Source: Anadara kagoshimensis
Lineage: Eukaryota; Mollusca; Bivalvia; Arcoida; Arcidae
Reading direction: 5' to 3'
DNA length: 64,000 bases
Assembly (NCBI GenBank): GCA_021292105.1
Contig: CM037861.1
Span: forward strand, 32,349,674 to 32,413,673
A model generated the notes under the pieces. It ran no database searches and was not told where the DNA came from. It saw nothing but the letters and a program-made list of their open reading frames with translations. How positions within the stretch are numbered: the first letter of the stretch is position 1; each line of letters starts with the position of its first letter. A program made the translations under genes and the position numbers. Below, one piece after another: positions 11,190-26,200 of the stretch.

Positions 11190-11605
11190 GTTGAATGTTG
11201 CTTAAAGTCGCACCAGCAATCATTTTTTTCAGTTATTTGCGACGATAACTACTCTATCATTCTCTATGGATTAATTTATGAACAAGTTCGTGTATGCATG
11301 TGAAGTGTAAGTGTGTTTTATGGTCTATATTGTACCAGCGCGCACTCGATGTGACTTTAAGGTGCTAGCTCACTCAGTCAGTACGCCCCAGACAATTGTA
11401 CCACTCCCCCAGTCACATTATACTGACACCGAGTGAACCAGTAATTAGGGCCAACGGCAAGGAAATTTCACTTTCCCACATTTGGTCTGAGCGGGACTCA
11501 AACTTACAGCGGTGAGAGACCCTGGATTTGTATACTGGCGTCTTATCTATTAGACCACCGCGTGTATACTGACGTCTTATCCATGAGGCCAACGCGGACT
11601 CTTGA
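11190..11605 (-). repeat. tRNA-derived SINE, family 2, with duplicated head
   Basis: On the minus strand a tRNA-like head (GTGGTCTAATAGATAAGACG, B-box GTTTGAGTCCC) leads into a body containing GGTGTCAGTATAATGTGACT. The first part of the head is repeated in tandem at 11568-11600. The same body recurs at 38680-39003. Confidence 0.65.
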
Positions 11606-11744
11606 AAAATAGGAAGACTACACTTTAAACATGACGAATATTACAAGATTGGAACACAACAGTATCCTACGGAAGCGTTATAGGGCCACACTTTTTAAAT
11701 TCACTTTTTTATTTTTCACACTTTAAATCTACATATTAACATGT

Positions 11745-12012
11745 AAAATATACAGATAAAAGGGTGAATAATAAAAATGCAAATTTAAAAATGTTGTCCT
11801 TGTACGCATCTGTAGTATTCTAAGTGACGGCGTACTCCAGGCAAGATTTTGTTTTTCAATGTTCAGAACAAAACTACCGTCCTTGGACGAGTAATTAACA
11901 GACTGGTACCAGAATTTGTTGGAATTTGTCTCAGTGGGATTCGAACAAGGTATTGTGAGATTATTGCTAGGGTTAATAATTAATCTACACTTCACCACAT
12001 AACCAGACTCGA
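11745..12012 (-). repeat. Possible third tRNA-derived SINE
   Basis: On the minus strand, GTCTGGTTATGTGGTGAAGTG followed by TTGTTCGAATCCCACTGAG resembles an A-box/B-box pair. A body starts CTGGTACCAGTCTGTTAATT. Only one copy is in the window, so this assignment is weak. A (TTTC)n run follows at about 12056-12078. Confidence 0.4.
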
Positions 12013-12409
12013 AAATTTTCTTTCTTCGACGTTGGAGAAATTGTCCCAAATAGGTTTCTTTCTTTCTTTCTTTCTTTAATGAATTGTTGTTTTTAAGTCG
12101 GTCCTAGATAAAATATTTATCTATTCAGATTAAGAGGTATTTAGATTTTTAGAAAGGAATATGAAGTCTAATATTTTATATGCATTTGCACAAAAGCTAA
12201 ATGTCCAACTTCCCCGTTAGCTATATAGTATGAGAATTCATTTAAGAAACTGTGATTTTGTTAATTGTTATTGAGTTTTACATTGGATAAAGAAAACTTT
12301 TTCTCAATTTACGCCAAAATGTTAATAATAATTGAAAAAGAAAATATAAAATTATGAGATACTGTGGGATTTTTTAAAACTATCATTATAATATAATAAT
12401 AAAAACAAA

Positions 12410-12800
12410 AATATCGGTCCGTGTCCAAATCATGCTCCCAAAACAAAGTAAAAACTTTGAAACTGAAAAATCAAGTCAACACACGAACGTCCATCGGGGA
12501 AGTTAGGTCGGGTGCTTCTGAAGGATAAGCACTTCCTAATAGCTGGCTATAGCTACATCTGCCACGTGTAATAAAAATGCGTGAGAATAAAAGGAACATG
12601 GAACTATGGGAAATCAAATATTTCAATGTTAATATTGAATACAGAGACATCATACTTATCAACAAAAGCGTGATGACGGCCTTAAACTGACTTTTTAGGG
12701 CCTTGATAAGCATAGGTTTGCAACTCCCTTTCATCAACAATTTATGTGCAAGCAGCTTTGTTGGTTGTATAAAATTCCGATAGTGGGAACAAGCTCTATA
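12410..12800 (-). repeat. Family B repeat, inverted copy
   Basis: Minus-strand match to the copy at 1190-1690, including the CCACGTGTAATAAAAATG, GGAACATGGAACTATGGGA and TTTTTAGGGCCTTGATAAGC blocks. Confidence 0.65.
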
Positions 12801-12874
12801 TCATAGTCTATTATTAATTATGAAACAAATACATCATAAGCAAAAGAATGATATTGTTGATGAAAAAAACAATA

Positions 12875-13053
12875 CAGTCCAACCTGCCATAAAGGTCACC
12901 TCTATATAAAGGCCACCTGCTTATAAAGGCCAGTAGAATTGTATCCCAATTGTTCTTCATTCATATTATTTGAACTTGTATATAAAGGTCACCTGGCCAT
13001 AAAGGCCACTTTTACTGGTTCCCTTGGGTGGCCTTTATAGACAGGTTTGACTG
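12875..13053 (+). mobile_element. MITE family A, copy 3 (well preserved)
   Basis: CAGTCCAACCTGCCATAAAG at the left and TTTATAGACAGGTTTGACTG at the right are inverted, and the element is TA-flanked. This copy shows the repeated (A)TAAAGGYCACC internal blocks most clearly. Confidence 0.85.
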
Positions 13054-13251
13054 TAGGTGATTTTACTGAATATTATCTTTACATTGGTCTTGTACAACCG
13101 TGATTTTAACTATTACTTTTACCTCCCACCACTTTTTTCAGCACCAGCTCAATCCCATGATCGCTTCCGTTCAAATATAAACGTCGTTTAGATGCCGCTT
13201 TACGTCAATCTTGTTACGTATAAGACACCGTTTTTTCAACATTTTTGACTC

Positions 13252-13437
13252 CAATGAGGTTCGCTGTTGTACCACGTGATCACTGACTGCGTTTGTGCGG
13301 AACGTTTTAGAAAACGTTAACGTCAATAACATCATTTGTACGGGAAACGTCATCTTATGCGATTCCATATCCGTTGGAAATAAGTGTTCCGCACAAACGT
13401 TAGAGGGTATCACATGGTACAGTGGCGAACCGCATTA
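13252..13437. mobile_element. MITE family F, copy 1
   Basis: AATGAGGTTCGCTGTTGTAC pairs with the right end GTACAGTGGCGAACCGCATT. Longer inner arms also pair (TTTGTGCGGAACGTTTT with GTGTTCCGCACAAACGTT). A diverged copy lies at 25358-25555. Confidence 0.7.
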
Positions 13438-14560
13438 ATTTCAAAATTTTAAATACACATTTCTTTCTCTCGCCTCCAACACCATTCTTCTTTTGCATTT
13501 CGGGCTTTTCAAATCATGGCCAGTGTCTGTGGTACATAAGGCACTTTATAAGTAAACGAAGGAAACCTCACGTTTTATTTTGATGAGTATGTATTCGATT
13601 TTCGACTGGAAACCATCCCAAATATATGAACGATTTTTAGTGTGAGGCAAAGCAAATAATAGAATAGCCTATGACGGATTCGCCATGATACTGAGACGCC
13701 CAAATTAGCGGCATATGAACAACCGTGGGCCCGGTTTAGTTATCGTAAGAAGCAACAAAAAGCCTTATTCCCCGCTGATGAAAGTTCACGTGCTTAACCT
13801 AACTTTTGTCAGTTTCAAAGCTTTTACTTTGCTTCTAGAAGATGGGTTGTGATTTGGACATGGATCAGTATCACGGTTTCAACTGGTTTTGGTTAATACA
13901 CTGAAAATTAATAATTGGCATCCTCTTCGGTAACTTGACGTGACGTATTTCAATTGATTTTTTAAATATATATATAACATGTCACTAGAATACGTTTCAA
14001 ATGTTCGGGGAATTTTTTCAGTCAGTATACATTTAACAGGTGTTCTGTTGCCATTGGTCCCCCGAGATCATTTTCAATCAGTCAACGATTAAGAATTGCT
14101 AAAATTCTGAGCAACTGATGTAAAGAAAGACCAATTTATTTATGTCTTTATGAAAAATTCTAGATTTGGTAACATTTAGTCATAATTTTGTGAAGTGGCA
14201 AAAGTAATTGCCCAGGTGAGCTGTCCAGGCCCAAGCGTATATAATTTTTCATGGAGTTATGTCCCCTGGCTTAGGTGGCAACAACCTTTTATTATCCACA
14301 AATTGATATACATCGATCAAAATTTCAAGCTTCAAATCTATGAATGTTTTGATATGTTTAAGAAATCATATTATATCCAACTCTGCTTCATAATTTCAAT
14401 AATTAATAAATTTTGACAAGACTAAATGCCGGAAGTAACTTTTACGCCTGCGTATTGACATAGAGCAACCAATATCGAAGTAAATAATGGCGAATTTTCC
14501 TGTATGAACCATTTCCTAATCGGCTACATCCGTGTCTCTACATGGCTACTTTAATCATAA
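13438..14560. other. Spacer upstream of the casein kinase gene
   Basis: It contains a short family B piece at about 13785-13875 (AAAGTTCACGTGCTTAACCT and TTACTTTGCTTCTAG). No gene is recognised in the rest. The 73-codon ORF at 14195 shows no family features. Confidence 0.4.
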
Positions 14561-14569
14561 ATTGAACTC

Positions 14570-14633
14570 CAGTCAAAAGAAGGAAAGTCAATGATTTTTA
14601 CAGTACCATTTTGACGCTATCATCTTGTCCGAG
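14570..14633 (+). other. Candidate 5' untranslated exon end of CK1
   Basis: The CK1 start codon sits immediately after an acceptor (TATTACAG at 14744-14751), so an upstream non-coding exon must exist. The strongest nearby donor is CCGAG|GTGAGA at 14634. The 5' limit is not visible, so the start given is nominal. Confidence 0.3.
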
Positions 14634-14751
14634 GTGAGAAATCTATGTCTTTGAAGTGAAGGGGTTCTTTTGTTTTGATATTTTTTGTCATTTTGACGTC
14701 GCGAAGTGCTGTATGATTCAACTTTTATAAGTTTATTTTCTTGTATTACAG

Positions 14752-17225
14752 ATGGAGTTAAGGGTTGGCAATAAGTATCGTCTCGGAAGAAAGATCGGTA
14801 GTGGATCCTTCGGTGATATTTACTTAGGTTGGTAAATTTATCTTGACAAAGGACTGGGATATCTAAGGGGCCTTGGAACTGTCAAAATTCATAAACTGAA
14901 ATCGGGAGTGAATCACCTGGCAGCTGAGTATTTACACAGATGTTTCAGATGATCTAATTATGTATGAATTTATGTAAACTGACCCAAATTTGCTTATTTA
15001 CATCGGTTGTATGGATTTTTACCAGTTCTATAATAATTTTTATGAAAATATGTCTTTATCATTTATGAGTAGGATGTGACAATGAAACAGAAATAGGCCT
15101 GGCCCTCTATATATGTAATAAAGAGTTTTGTAATAAATCATATTTCTAGCTGCTGGTACATTGTAAATTGAATTGGTTACGGAGTCACTATAAACACAAT
15201 GTATAGTGTCTTTGTACGTTGAAAGGTTATGCTATAAACACAATGTATAATGTCTTTGTATGTTGAAAGGTTATGCTATAAACACAATGTATAATGTCTT
15301 TGTATGTTGAAAGGTTAAAATTCAAGCACCTTACTGTTGGGCATATGAATAAGTAACTAGACAGAATTATTTCTGTTGTCAATGGCCCTTTTAATTGATG
15401 ATATGGGGCCGTGGGACGACAGAAACTGACCCTATACCAAAACACTGAAGCTTCAGTCAGATTGCAAACGGGAGTGGACAACACTGGAAAACCACAAGCG
15501 ATCAACATGTGAAACGACATGGGACAAAATTATCTTCATTAAAATATCTCACTTTATACACATCAGTAGCCAAATTTTCAAAATTTGTGAATATATAGTC
15601 CTTTTTAAAGTATTTTTCCACCAATTTACTAAAATAGGTTATTTTTGAAAGAATTCCTTAGAAATTGGTAGCCAATGGTGATTTTGGCTACCAGGAATGG
15701 AAACATAGACATCTGCCATGTCCATAATTCATATGGGTAAACTTTTCTGGCCAGTTCCACTTCCTTTTAACAACTGCTATTACAATTAAATAATTTGTAC
15801 TAAATTATAGTTATGTCCCCCAAAAATTTTATGGTGAGGGGGACACATTGAGGGGGACATGTGTCCCCAAGTTTCAAAAACTGAGGGAAACCCTGTGTCT
15901 GCCACATAAGAAAGATGCAACTTGAAACCGTCTTTAACTGTTTATTCTTTCTGATCATAGCTGCAATGTATTATAAAGCTAAGGATATTTAAACTGCAGT
16001 ACAAAAAATTACAGTATTGATTGGCACTAATAAATTGAAAACACTTGTTGCTGTTTAGTAATAGTAACTTAATGTAAAGCTTTAGGAAATGCATCACAAT
16101 TAGTTTCCTGGACAAAATCTTTATGATCGAGAAACCTTGTATTTAAAAAAAATAATTTTGATATTTTTCTTTTACAGGTACTGATATTTCTAATGGTGAA
16201 GAAGTTGCTATAAAACTAGAATGTGTCAAAACAAAACATCCACAGCTCCATATAGAGAGCAAAATCTACAGGATGATGCAAGGAGGAGGTACGTTTAAAC
16301 TTTAAACCAGTCAGTCAGTATTTGAAATTACAGCCATTCTCGCAGTCCAAGATTGTAACTTTGGGAAGGACTGGTTATTTTTTCAATAGTCTCTTAAATA
16401 CCACAATTTTAAAGGTTGAAACTATTAAGACTATGACTGATTGAAAATTTTGACTTATTTCAAACACTGAAATTACCTTGTCTTAGACAGGAAGATGTCT
16501 GTTGATTAAGGTTTTGCTGGAAGGAAAACAAAAAAAAATTAAATTAGAATTTGAAAAAAAAGTGAATTTGAATATAATGTCTCCAATAGCAATTGTTGCA
16601 AGCTGTAAATTGGAGCTTGGTAAAAGAAAATGCTATATAAGTATATTTCCATTCCTGGTTGCTAAGGTTTCAAGTGGCTACTAATTTCTGAGATGTTCTT
16701 TGCAGTTGTTCAATGTTTACCTGCTCTGCCTATCATTCAATGAAGCTGTAGATTTCTAACTTACATTATGTACTGTTGCTGATTTATTGTATTATTTATA
16801 TTCATATTGTCAGTATTTGCATAAATATATATGCAAATATTGGCAATATGAATATGATAATTATTATTTCAAGCTGTGTATATGCATATAAATAATACAA
16901 TAAACTATTGACAACATTTAATGAGCAGGGATTGAGATTAAAAGGGCCCAGAAATTTGTCAGGGCCCCCTAAGTTCTAAAGATTTTTGTTAACTTGCAAC
17001 TTCTTTTCAGAAGGAAGCTGGGTTCCTAACTCAAAATAGTTAAGCTTCATCCCTGTATGTGTGTTAACGGGTATCAGGTAATGAATTTGCTACCTGGTAC
17101 AGTCATTACCCTAAGTTTATATGGGTAACTTGGTATTCGTCACAGCCCTAGTTATTATGGTTATAACATTATATGTTTGTACATGTATCAAATTTATTTA
17201 CTTTTACATGTATTTAATGCCATTG

Positions 17226-17276
<51 letters not shown>

Positions 17277-20200
17277 AAATAAAAGAAAAAAGACAGGAGT
17301 TCTTTGCAGAAATAACATATTTTGGGCTTTTAGCAAATTTGTGAAAAGAGAATTGAAAATAAGAACTGTATTTTCACAAATTTTGGAAAATAGGCTACTG
17401 AAATTGAGGAAACCCAGAAGATGTATTTTGTTACTTTCAGTATTTTTATGAAACTAATTGTTACATTGATGAAATAACTTCACAATTACCAAATATTACC
17501 TATATTTACAGTTGGTATACCCACAATAAAGTGGTGTGGTGCAGAGGGAGATTACAATGTTATGGTAATGGAGTTGCTGGGACCTAGTCTGGAAGATCTG
17601 TTTAATTTTTGTTCACGGAAATTTAGTCTCAAAACAGTATTGTTACTAGCGGACCAGTTGGTGAGTTTGATGAAAAGTCATATTAAAATGTAGTTTACCA
17701 ATTTTATTTTGATTATGCATATTAATTTTAGTTGTCATGTAGATTTTAAATATGTTATGTCATTATGTATAATATCCATTTGTCTTTATTGTAGCTGATA
17801 CCCAAAACGTAATCAGTTATACATATATATGGTATACTACAGATGTACTTTTTTGTGACAAATAAATCATATATTTGCATGTTATAAAATGAAATTGATT
17901 CAATATGAATAATGAAGAAGACATTAAAGAAGAAACCTAATTAGCATAAGAATGTCGTTATTATTTTTTATTTTGACATTTTTACGTCTTTCTCTATTTC
18001 AGATCAGCAGGATTGAATATATTCATTCAAAAAATTTCATACATAGGGATGTGAAACCAGATAATTTTCTAATGGGCCTTGGTAAAAAAGGAAATCTTGT
18101 GTATATAATTGACTTTGGACTTGCAAAAAAATATCGTGATGCACGGACACATCAGCATATACCATATAGGGAAAATAAGAATCTCACCGGAACAGCAAGA
18201 TACGCCAGCATTAACACACATTTAGGAATTGGTAAGTTTTATATTAAGCTTACAATGATGTAACCTGGTCTGTCTGCAAGATTAACATCGGGTAAATGTT
18301 TCTTTTGATTTGAGGTAGTGCTCTTATATTTGGTGCTTTTAAATCAATTTTATTTAGGGGTGTTAAATCTTGTTTTGTACTCAAATATGAGACTGTTTCC
18401 TGCAAATAGTTTCTTAATTTTCACCAGGTGACCAGTGTAAATTAGCAATTTTCAAGGCACAAGATCAATAGGCATGATTAAATATTGTTTTAAACAAGTT
18501 CATGAAACAATTGGTCATTTAAGGTATGTAATGGCAATGTCATTATTTTGGGAAGCACTAGAATAAAAAAAAAACCATGCATGCCGTATTGACGTCAATA
18601 GTATAAATAAATACAGTTGGTTACATCAAAAGATGAGATTGTTGCATGATATTTATCCTGCATGTTCTTGTACCTGGAAATCACACATTAACAAGACTTG
18701 CAGATCCTTTGTTCTCCACACAACTGTCTAATTAAGCTGTCAAAATTATGTTTTATGTCTGCAGTGTCACAATCATTCTTTGTTTAAAAATTTCCTTAAC
18801 TTAAATCTGGCAATTTTTGACAATACTCTTTGTTACTACCAGTACAACTTAAAAGTTTCAGCACACTTGAAAACTGACATAATTATTCATCTTTCATATT
18901 TTCCAAATTTAAGTCAAGAAACACTTTTAGTTAAGAGATGTTTGTGAAATTGGAGCATGATATACAAATGTATTTTGTCCTTTTTAACTTACTTTTAAGA
19001 CAGCAAAGACCGCCAAAACAACTTTATTATTTTGATGTTTACATCTGTCAATCAGCATTATAAAACATTGAGAGCAATGACATATTTATAGGCAATAAAT
19101 CCCAATGATAATCACATGATCTGCTTATAAATATGCATCTAGTGATATCATTTATCTGTCTAGGGATATAGGTAGTTCTAGCTATTGATTGTAATTTATC
19201 ATGGAGGTATATCTCATTGACTATTTTTTTGCTGTTAATTACAAGTCTCCATTTTGTATTGTTTGCTGTTAATTACAAGTCTCCATTTTGTTAAAAACAC
19301 AATCTAGTAAATTAAAATGAATTTTTCTACTAAACAATTAATCTTTTGATGAATTATTTTAATGTTTTGTGTCCATATTTTCCTTATAGAACAAAGTAGA
19401 AGAGATGATATGGAGTCATTAGGATATGTATTTATGTATTTCTTGAGAGGAAGTTTACCATGGCAAGGGCTCAAAGCTGCTACCAAAAGACAAAAATATG
19501 AGAGAATAAGTGAAAAGAAAATGTCTACACCGATTGAAGAATTATGTAAAGGATTCCCATGTAAGTAATAGTTATTGTAATTCTATTGTTAGAAATCACA
19601 GTCTATATAAGAAATAAAAGTTTAAAAAAAATATACCGGTATACAGGACTTATTCAGATTTCTGAGAGGAAATGATCACATCCTAATACATTTTGTAAAT
19701 AAGGACGAGTCATTGGTGTACATGTACATTTATTTTTTCTAAGGGATAAGATATGGGTTGTTATACATGTTTGTTTTCAATTTACATATTTTCACCATAA
19801 AATTATTTGTAAATTTCGAACTTTAAAATAAAGATAAAAGTATGGCAGAAAATAATTTTTATCCTGACTCGAATCATTGCACATTGACAAGATGAAAAAT
19901 GCTTATGCTATCAAGGACTGAAAACTTATTCTGCTAAAGGAAAGTCGAGTTATATGAGCTAGATTGCTTTACTGGTAGTCAGTTTTCACCAAAAAGTCTG
20001 ATGTTAATTTTACCCATGTGAAAAGTATAGTTCATTTATGAATTCAAAATCAAATGATAGAACTTAATAATTTTAAGAGTGTTGTTGGAAAAGGGTATTT
20101 TTATTTCTTTTGCAGCCGAGTTTGCCACGTATTTAAATTTCTGCAGATCTCTACGTTTTGATGACAAGCCAGATTATTCATACCTAAGACAGTTGTTTAG

Positions 20201-23200
20201 AAACTTGTTTCACAGACAAGGTTTCACATATGACTACGTTTTTGACTGGAATATGCTCAAGTTTGTAAGTACTTAACCAGTCTGGGCGTAAGTAGATAAC
20301 AGTGTTTAATTTAGGATCTTTCAGATGGGCTCATTTACAAAATCTTCCAGCTAAAATGCCATAACATCACTAATTCTGCATTTATGTTTTGTTAAATAAT
20401 CAATGGTCCCCTCTAGATTGAACACTGGAGGAATAACAGCTTTCTAACATAGAGTATGCTAAATGTTCCCAATTCAACAATATTTGTTATTAACATTAGT
20501 TTTAGCAAACATAAGCATTGTAAAGTGAAATGCAATGAATGTTAATATCATAAAATTGTACTTATCCTGGTGAATTACTGGCTCTTGTTTTTTTTTTTTT
20601 TTTTGTTTTTTTTGTTTTTTTGTTTTTTTAGAAATTGAAAAAAATACAACACTATCACATGATCTCAAAAGATAACTTTACCTTTCATGTAAACCCCATT
20701 ACAAATGTTAACTAATCAAGAACAAACACATGTTAGTCCATATCCTAATCACAATTCCAAAAAGTAAAGTAAAAACTTTGAAACTGGCAAATTAGCTGAA
20801 ACATTTGAACTTCAGCAGATAAATGATGCCAAGTTCTCTGAAAGTGTCAGCACCTCGTCTAAAAATTTAACTAGAAAAGGTTAATCCTGTTTAATAGATA
20901 TTCAACTATGGTTTGATGTCAGTGTGTCTGGGATTGAGTTGTGACTACTATATTAGAATTCAGTTGTTTCGTTTAATACTTTGTTTATTTAGAACATTTT
21001 GTTTGGTATTTAATAGGGTGGCAGAAATAATGATGATGCAGAGCGAGGGAAAGTAAGTTCGTCAGCCAGGCCACTTCATGGTACGGCAACACAAAGTAGG
21101 ATGAGGCCAGATCAAATACCCGTTCCTACGGCAACCCCACCTGGAGAATATCCTAGTAAGTCAATATTAAAAGATTGTATAATTTTGCATTGAATATTTT
21201 GAATTAAGTGAAATGTGCAGGTGCCAGCAGATATAACTGAGAGGATATCGGAAGAGGATTCCCCTATTTTAGAAGTGGCAACGATATATATTAAATACAT
21301 CCAGCCCCCTGCCTCCTGATTTAGTCTCTAATGCTCGGCTTAGCATGAACTTCTAGGATTTATTTTCACCGTCTTCTGTCATTGCTGTCTGGCTTCTACT
21401 TGGTGTCTTCTAAATATGATGTTGTTTTCCAAATCATCTTATGTTCTAAGCAAGTTATTTTGTGTTCTGAATACCAATCTATGGTGTAATATTAGTTCAC
21501 TCAGATTTATTCCGAAAGATTTGAGAGTTATTGTTGGCAGTGGATTAGAGTGTTGTAATATGGGTCCTGTGTATTCATGCTAGTTAAGGCTGTTGAACTT
21601 GGGAGTGAATGGAATGATTTTGACAGCAATCATTGTAACCAAACATGGTTCTTCTTGAATGCTATGGTACCAAAACTTCAAAAAATTGTCTGATGAATGA
21701 GGCTATAGTTCAGAACCTGTTGGTACTTTAATTTGTTCTGACAAAACATTGTTTTAGATTTAATTGTGTTACTTGGTGTTAACAGTTGAGAAATGATATT
21801 TAGATGAGTCGGACAAAAGACAAGTACCAAATTCACCAAGGATATAGATCATCCAAAAATTAAAGTTTTTGGAAGCAGTTGCTTTGAATTCTGGGTTGTC
21901 AAGTTGTTTTCTTTCCTTCAAGAAAGGTCATTTAATCTTTATTGTTTGGTGTAAGAGTTTTGGATATACAGTACAATATGTTGGACCTTGAAGGGTATTT
22001 GGTGGTGTATATTTGCAGTTGTGAAGAATAACAAAATAAATGCTGTTTCATTGAATAATTTCCTGTAATACAAATTTAAAAAAAATGAATTATTGAAAAA
22101 TGAATTTTGAGTTAAGTGAAACAATTGTTTGCATATATTTATACATATTAATTGATTTTGCTATCAACAATAATCATGTCAAATTTTGTTATCAATTCTC
22201 TATTTATATAAAGAAGTACTTGGCAGTTAACTATAAAAAAAGTTCATTTTAAATGTTTTATGTTTTTGCCAGTTGCAGTTAACTATAAACAAATGTTCAT
22301 TTTAAATGTTTTATGTTTTTGCCAGTTAAAAGTCTTGCATTAACTTTTATGGGGGTAATGCATGTGTAGTGATTTCATTTTTAATGGTAATTGGAAATTG
22401 TAAACATTTATTGGCAATGGATATTTACTATGATCAGGAAGATAACTGTATTTATGTAAAATGGAAAATATTACTTCAATGTTGAGAATTGAATATAGTA
22501 TAAAATATGTATAATATGCATGGTATACAAGTACAGTGTCGGGGGCTGAAAATATTCTCTAGGACCGCAAGATTTGTAGGCTTATAATAAGGTCTTGAGT
22601 TTAAACTTTCAAACATAATTCTTTTATTATAATGTTGATGTTCATCAGATTCTTTTCTTTTACTTTGTTTGTATCAATGTGATCTCCAAATTGTCACAAA
22701 ACTATATACTTCAGCATAGCCTCCTCATTGCAAGGTGGTTATTGAACCACAAATTCAGTGCTGTGCCTAGGAATAAGACTGAAATTTGATCCGACCTAAT
22801 CCAAAATTTGAAACATTTTATAGAGAAATTACAAAATATTACAGGCATAATCGAATATATTGTATGGTAATGGTCTAAATTTTCAACCCTGTTAATTAAA
22901 TATTTCCATTTTGAAATTGCGCTTTGTGTTAAAATTGGTACTAATTTTCCAATTTATAAATGAAAAAATAACCATGTAAAAGAACTTTATGAATAAACAA
23001 ACTTGTATTTTATCTTTTAATTCAAAACAATTTATTTGATTGTTAATAAGAGTTATGTTTGATCAGAATTCATATCTGATCACCATTATATACCACATGG
23101 TCAGATATAGAATACTCCCTTTTAATTTTTCCATTTGCAGTTCCCACTCCAATCTTTCAGCCCCTGACCTGTATTGTATACAATTATTGTTTTGACTCTT

Positions 23201-26200
23201 CTTGCAAAGAAATCTTTATATTCTCATCAATACTGTTATGTATCATCAAACATCAGAAATGTCCATTTCATCTTTGTGCATGCTATCATTCAATTAATCA
23301 GAATATCACATATGTTCGAAACTGGCTGCTGTAACATTTTTAAACTCTCCAACTTTTTATCATTAATTTGTTAGCTTTTTCATTTCACATCCTGCTTGTA
23401 TTGGAATGCAATAAAAAATAGAATTGTAATGATAAGCCATTTGGTTAATACTACGGTGGAGGTTGGATGGTGGATGTTTTTGAAATCAACTACTGTACAT
23501 GCCCACACATCAAGCATTTCAACTGCTCATATGAAGCATATTACAAGTTCAAATTTCTGTGACTTGGCTTTTAGTCAATAAAATGCTTCAGCAGGGTTTT
23601 TAATGATAAAACGATTATGAATAGGAAAATTGAAAAAAAACTTCAAATTCATTGCTGATCAATCAGTTTTTGACCTCCAATTATTTTCTGACGATGGGTT
23701 CTAAAATTTCCCAATTGTTCAACATAAAGTAAATCAAATTATAAATACATAATAAATAACTAAAAATCCCAGTCATTTTTAGTGGTCTTTAGTCTTTTAT
23801 ACTATATTGTTAGATTTTGGTTTGAAAACGATAAAGCCATTTACATGAAAAATCCTGAATTGTATTTTTATTTACTGTAATTACGGTAGTCTGACAGTTT
23901 CTGTATTGATGAATCTCGAAAATACACAAGTAAATATTGGTAAATCTAATATACCACAGCTGCTCTGCTTAAAAGGTCTATAGGTAGGCACAATGCATAC
24001 ATAGTAAGCAGTTTTTTAACAGAAAAGGTAAATATTTGTTAGATATAGAGTAGTTAGAGGAACTATGTTTTATCTATCATTTTCTGGTGTTAGTTTGTGA
24101 TCATAAGATTTTGTGATTTGGTCACGGAAACGTAATGCTTATTTTAATGATTTGTTTGTGGCATGGTTTTTTACTTTCATTTTCTCTACCCCCAATCTTT
24201 TGTTGTTGGTTTTTTTTTTTGTTTTTATTGCTTACCTAGTTGGTGTTTGGTTTTTCTCTACTTAAGTTAGGTTGCTGTAATTTTGTTGCATGTTCTATGG
24301 TTGTTTTGCATGGAGACAGGCCTGGGAGACGTTACATGCATGTTGTCTTTGTCGTAGAAAGACTTCATCTGTAAATACGGTTTCCTGCAGATTCTTCTTC
24401 TTCTTCTTTGTACTAGATGTGCGGGGCTCTACTTCACGCACACGAGACAGAATGCCTACACGTCTATCCCTCGGAAGTAGTGGCAGGGGGCGTGACAATC
24501 CTAATGATAGTGCTCAACAAACGGAGACAAAGATTAGTGAAAGTAGACTGGCTACTCCTTCATCAGGTGGACGAATCAGCTTCAAGGGATCTGGTCTACC
24601 TATTCCAGTGGGTAACCCTAGTACGGACAGTGCAAAGTTACGGCGTATTATGCAGGACACTAGATCTCACAATGTTCAACTCAAACAGAGACCATAATAA
24701 TCATATGATATTGTTATTGTGTTTGTTTGTTTACTAGATCATGTATCTGATCTGATCATATAAATATAGCTTTATTATGGAACAGTTAATTTAACCATAG
24801 ATCACTGAAAATTTTATTCATTATCAATTCATTATTTGTTCATGTGTCATATTGAAGGTGTGTGTGTGTGAAGAAATAATAATTTGAAATGATGCAGCTT
24901 TTAATGAAATTGATTTGATTATCAATTTGATCATGTATAACATTTTAAATTCATTTAATCAGCAAGAACTTTTTTTAAATATCCATTTCTCTGCAATATT
25001 ATTGATAGACAGAAAGATAGAGAGAATGAGAGAGGACTGGATGGATGCATATATTTTAGATCTGTGGTAAGAATGGTAGCTGTTAAGTTATATGTGATGA
25101 TACAGTATATATATATTTTTAATTTGGTGATATTGTTTTATAACATGGAAGATTTTTGTAATTATTTGTTATTGCATTGCATTGTTTTATTGTTGAAAGA
25201 ACAATATCTCATTACTGTAAAGTGTTTCTGTTTGCCAAGTTGTCAAAACCCAGAATAATCATTTCTCATCATGGCATGTGTATTTGAGTTCCTTTTTAAC
25301 CAGTATTACCTCTCAAGTATTGGTTGCTAGCAATAGAACTTTAAATGTTTTCATGGTAATTTGGTTGGCAGCTGTACCGCGTGATCCAACACCCCTTAAC
25401 GTTTGTGTGGAACATTTTGGAATTCATTTATGTCCAGAATACCTGGAATAACGTCTTTTTGCAGGAAAGTGGAACTGATATGATTCATTTCAAATGGAAA
25501 TAATTGTTTTGTACAACCATTAGGGTATCATGTGGTACAGCGACAAACCCCATTGATCATTGCAATTACATGTATGAATGTTTATGAGGAAAGTGTTTGC
25601 AGATAATGTTAGCTCAGCTTACCCGATTGTAAAAGTAGCTATTGTCATGTTGTATTCATCTCCAATGGTATATTACCTTCATTTTATTGTTTTAAGTGGG
25701 AGGCGATGATTCTAGCTGGTTAGAATGGTCGTAAATTGATTACTTACATGTATAATTGAGGAAATCATAGAATGTTGTCAGAAGAAATGGAGTAAACACT
25801 TATAATGCCCCCCCCTAAGTGTTTACTCCATTTCTTCTGACAACATTCTCTCTGGGTTAAGTAGATGTGCCATTGGCTCTCATATTTTATTCATGCACAT
25901 GGTTGGGAAAAACATGGATTTCCCAGTTGGGGTTCATTTGGTGGACACTTTTGAAATGCCATCCCATTCAGTTACACCTTGTCTTTCTTGTTGGTATGCT
26001 TATTATATATTTTGAACCTAACTTACACTTGTAATGGAATAAGAGAGATAAATGTGAGAGGTAACAGACCACCTGAGCAATCAATTACTCCAGGCCACTG
26101 GCTATTCCAGTGTTCACACATTCACCACTTTCCATTGTCTGTAAACTTTTCATTTAAAAGACTTTTTTCTCCAGGAGTACCTGTGGCTATTGACCTTAAA

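Noticed and set aside
24290..24416. ORF upstream of CK1 exon 8a (open to an ATG at 24290)
   Set aside because: It is intron sequence ending in a (TTC)n tract and TACTAG acceptor; the kinase frame enters only at 24417.
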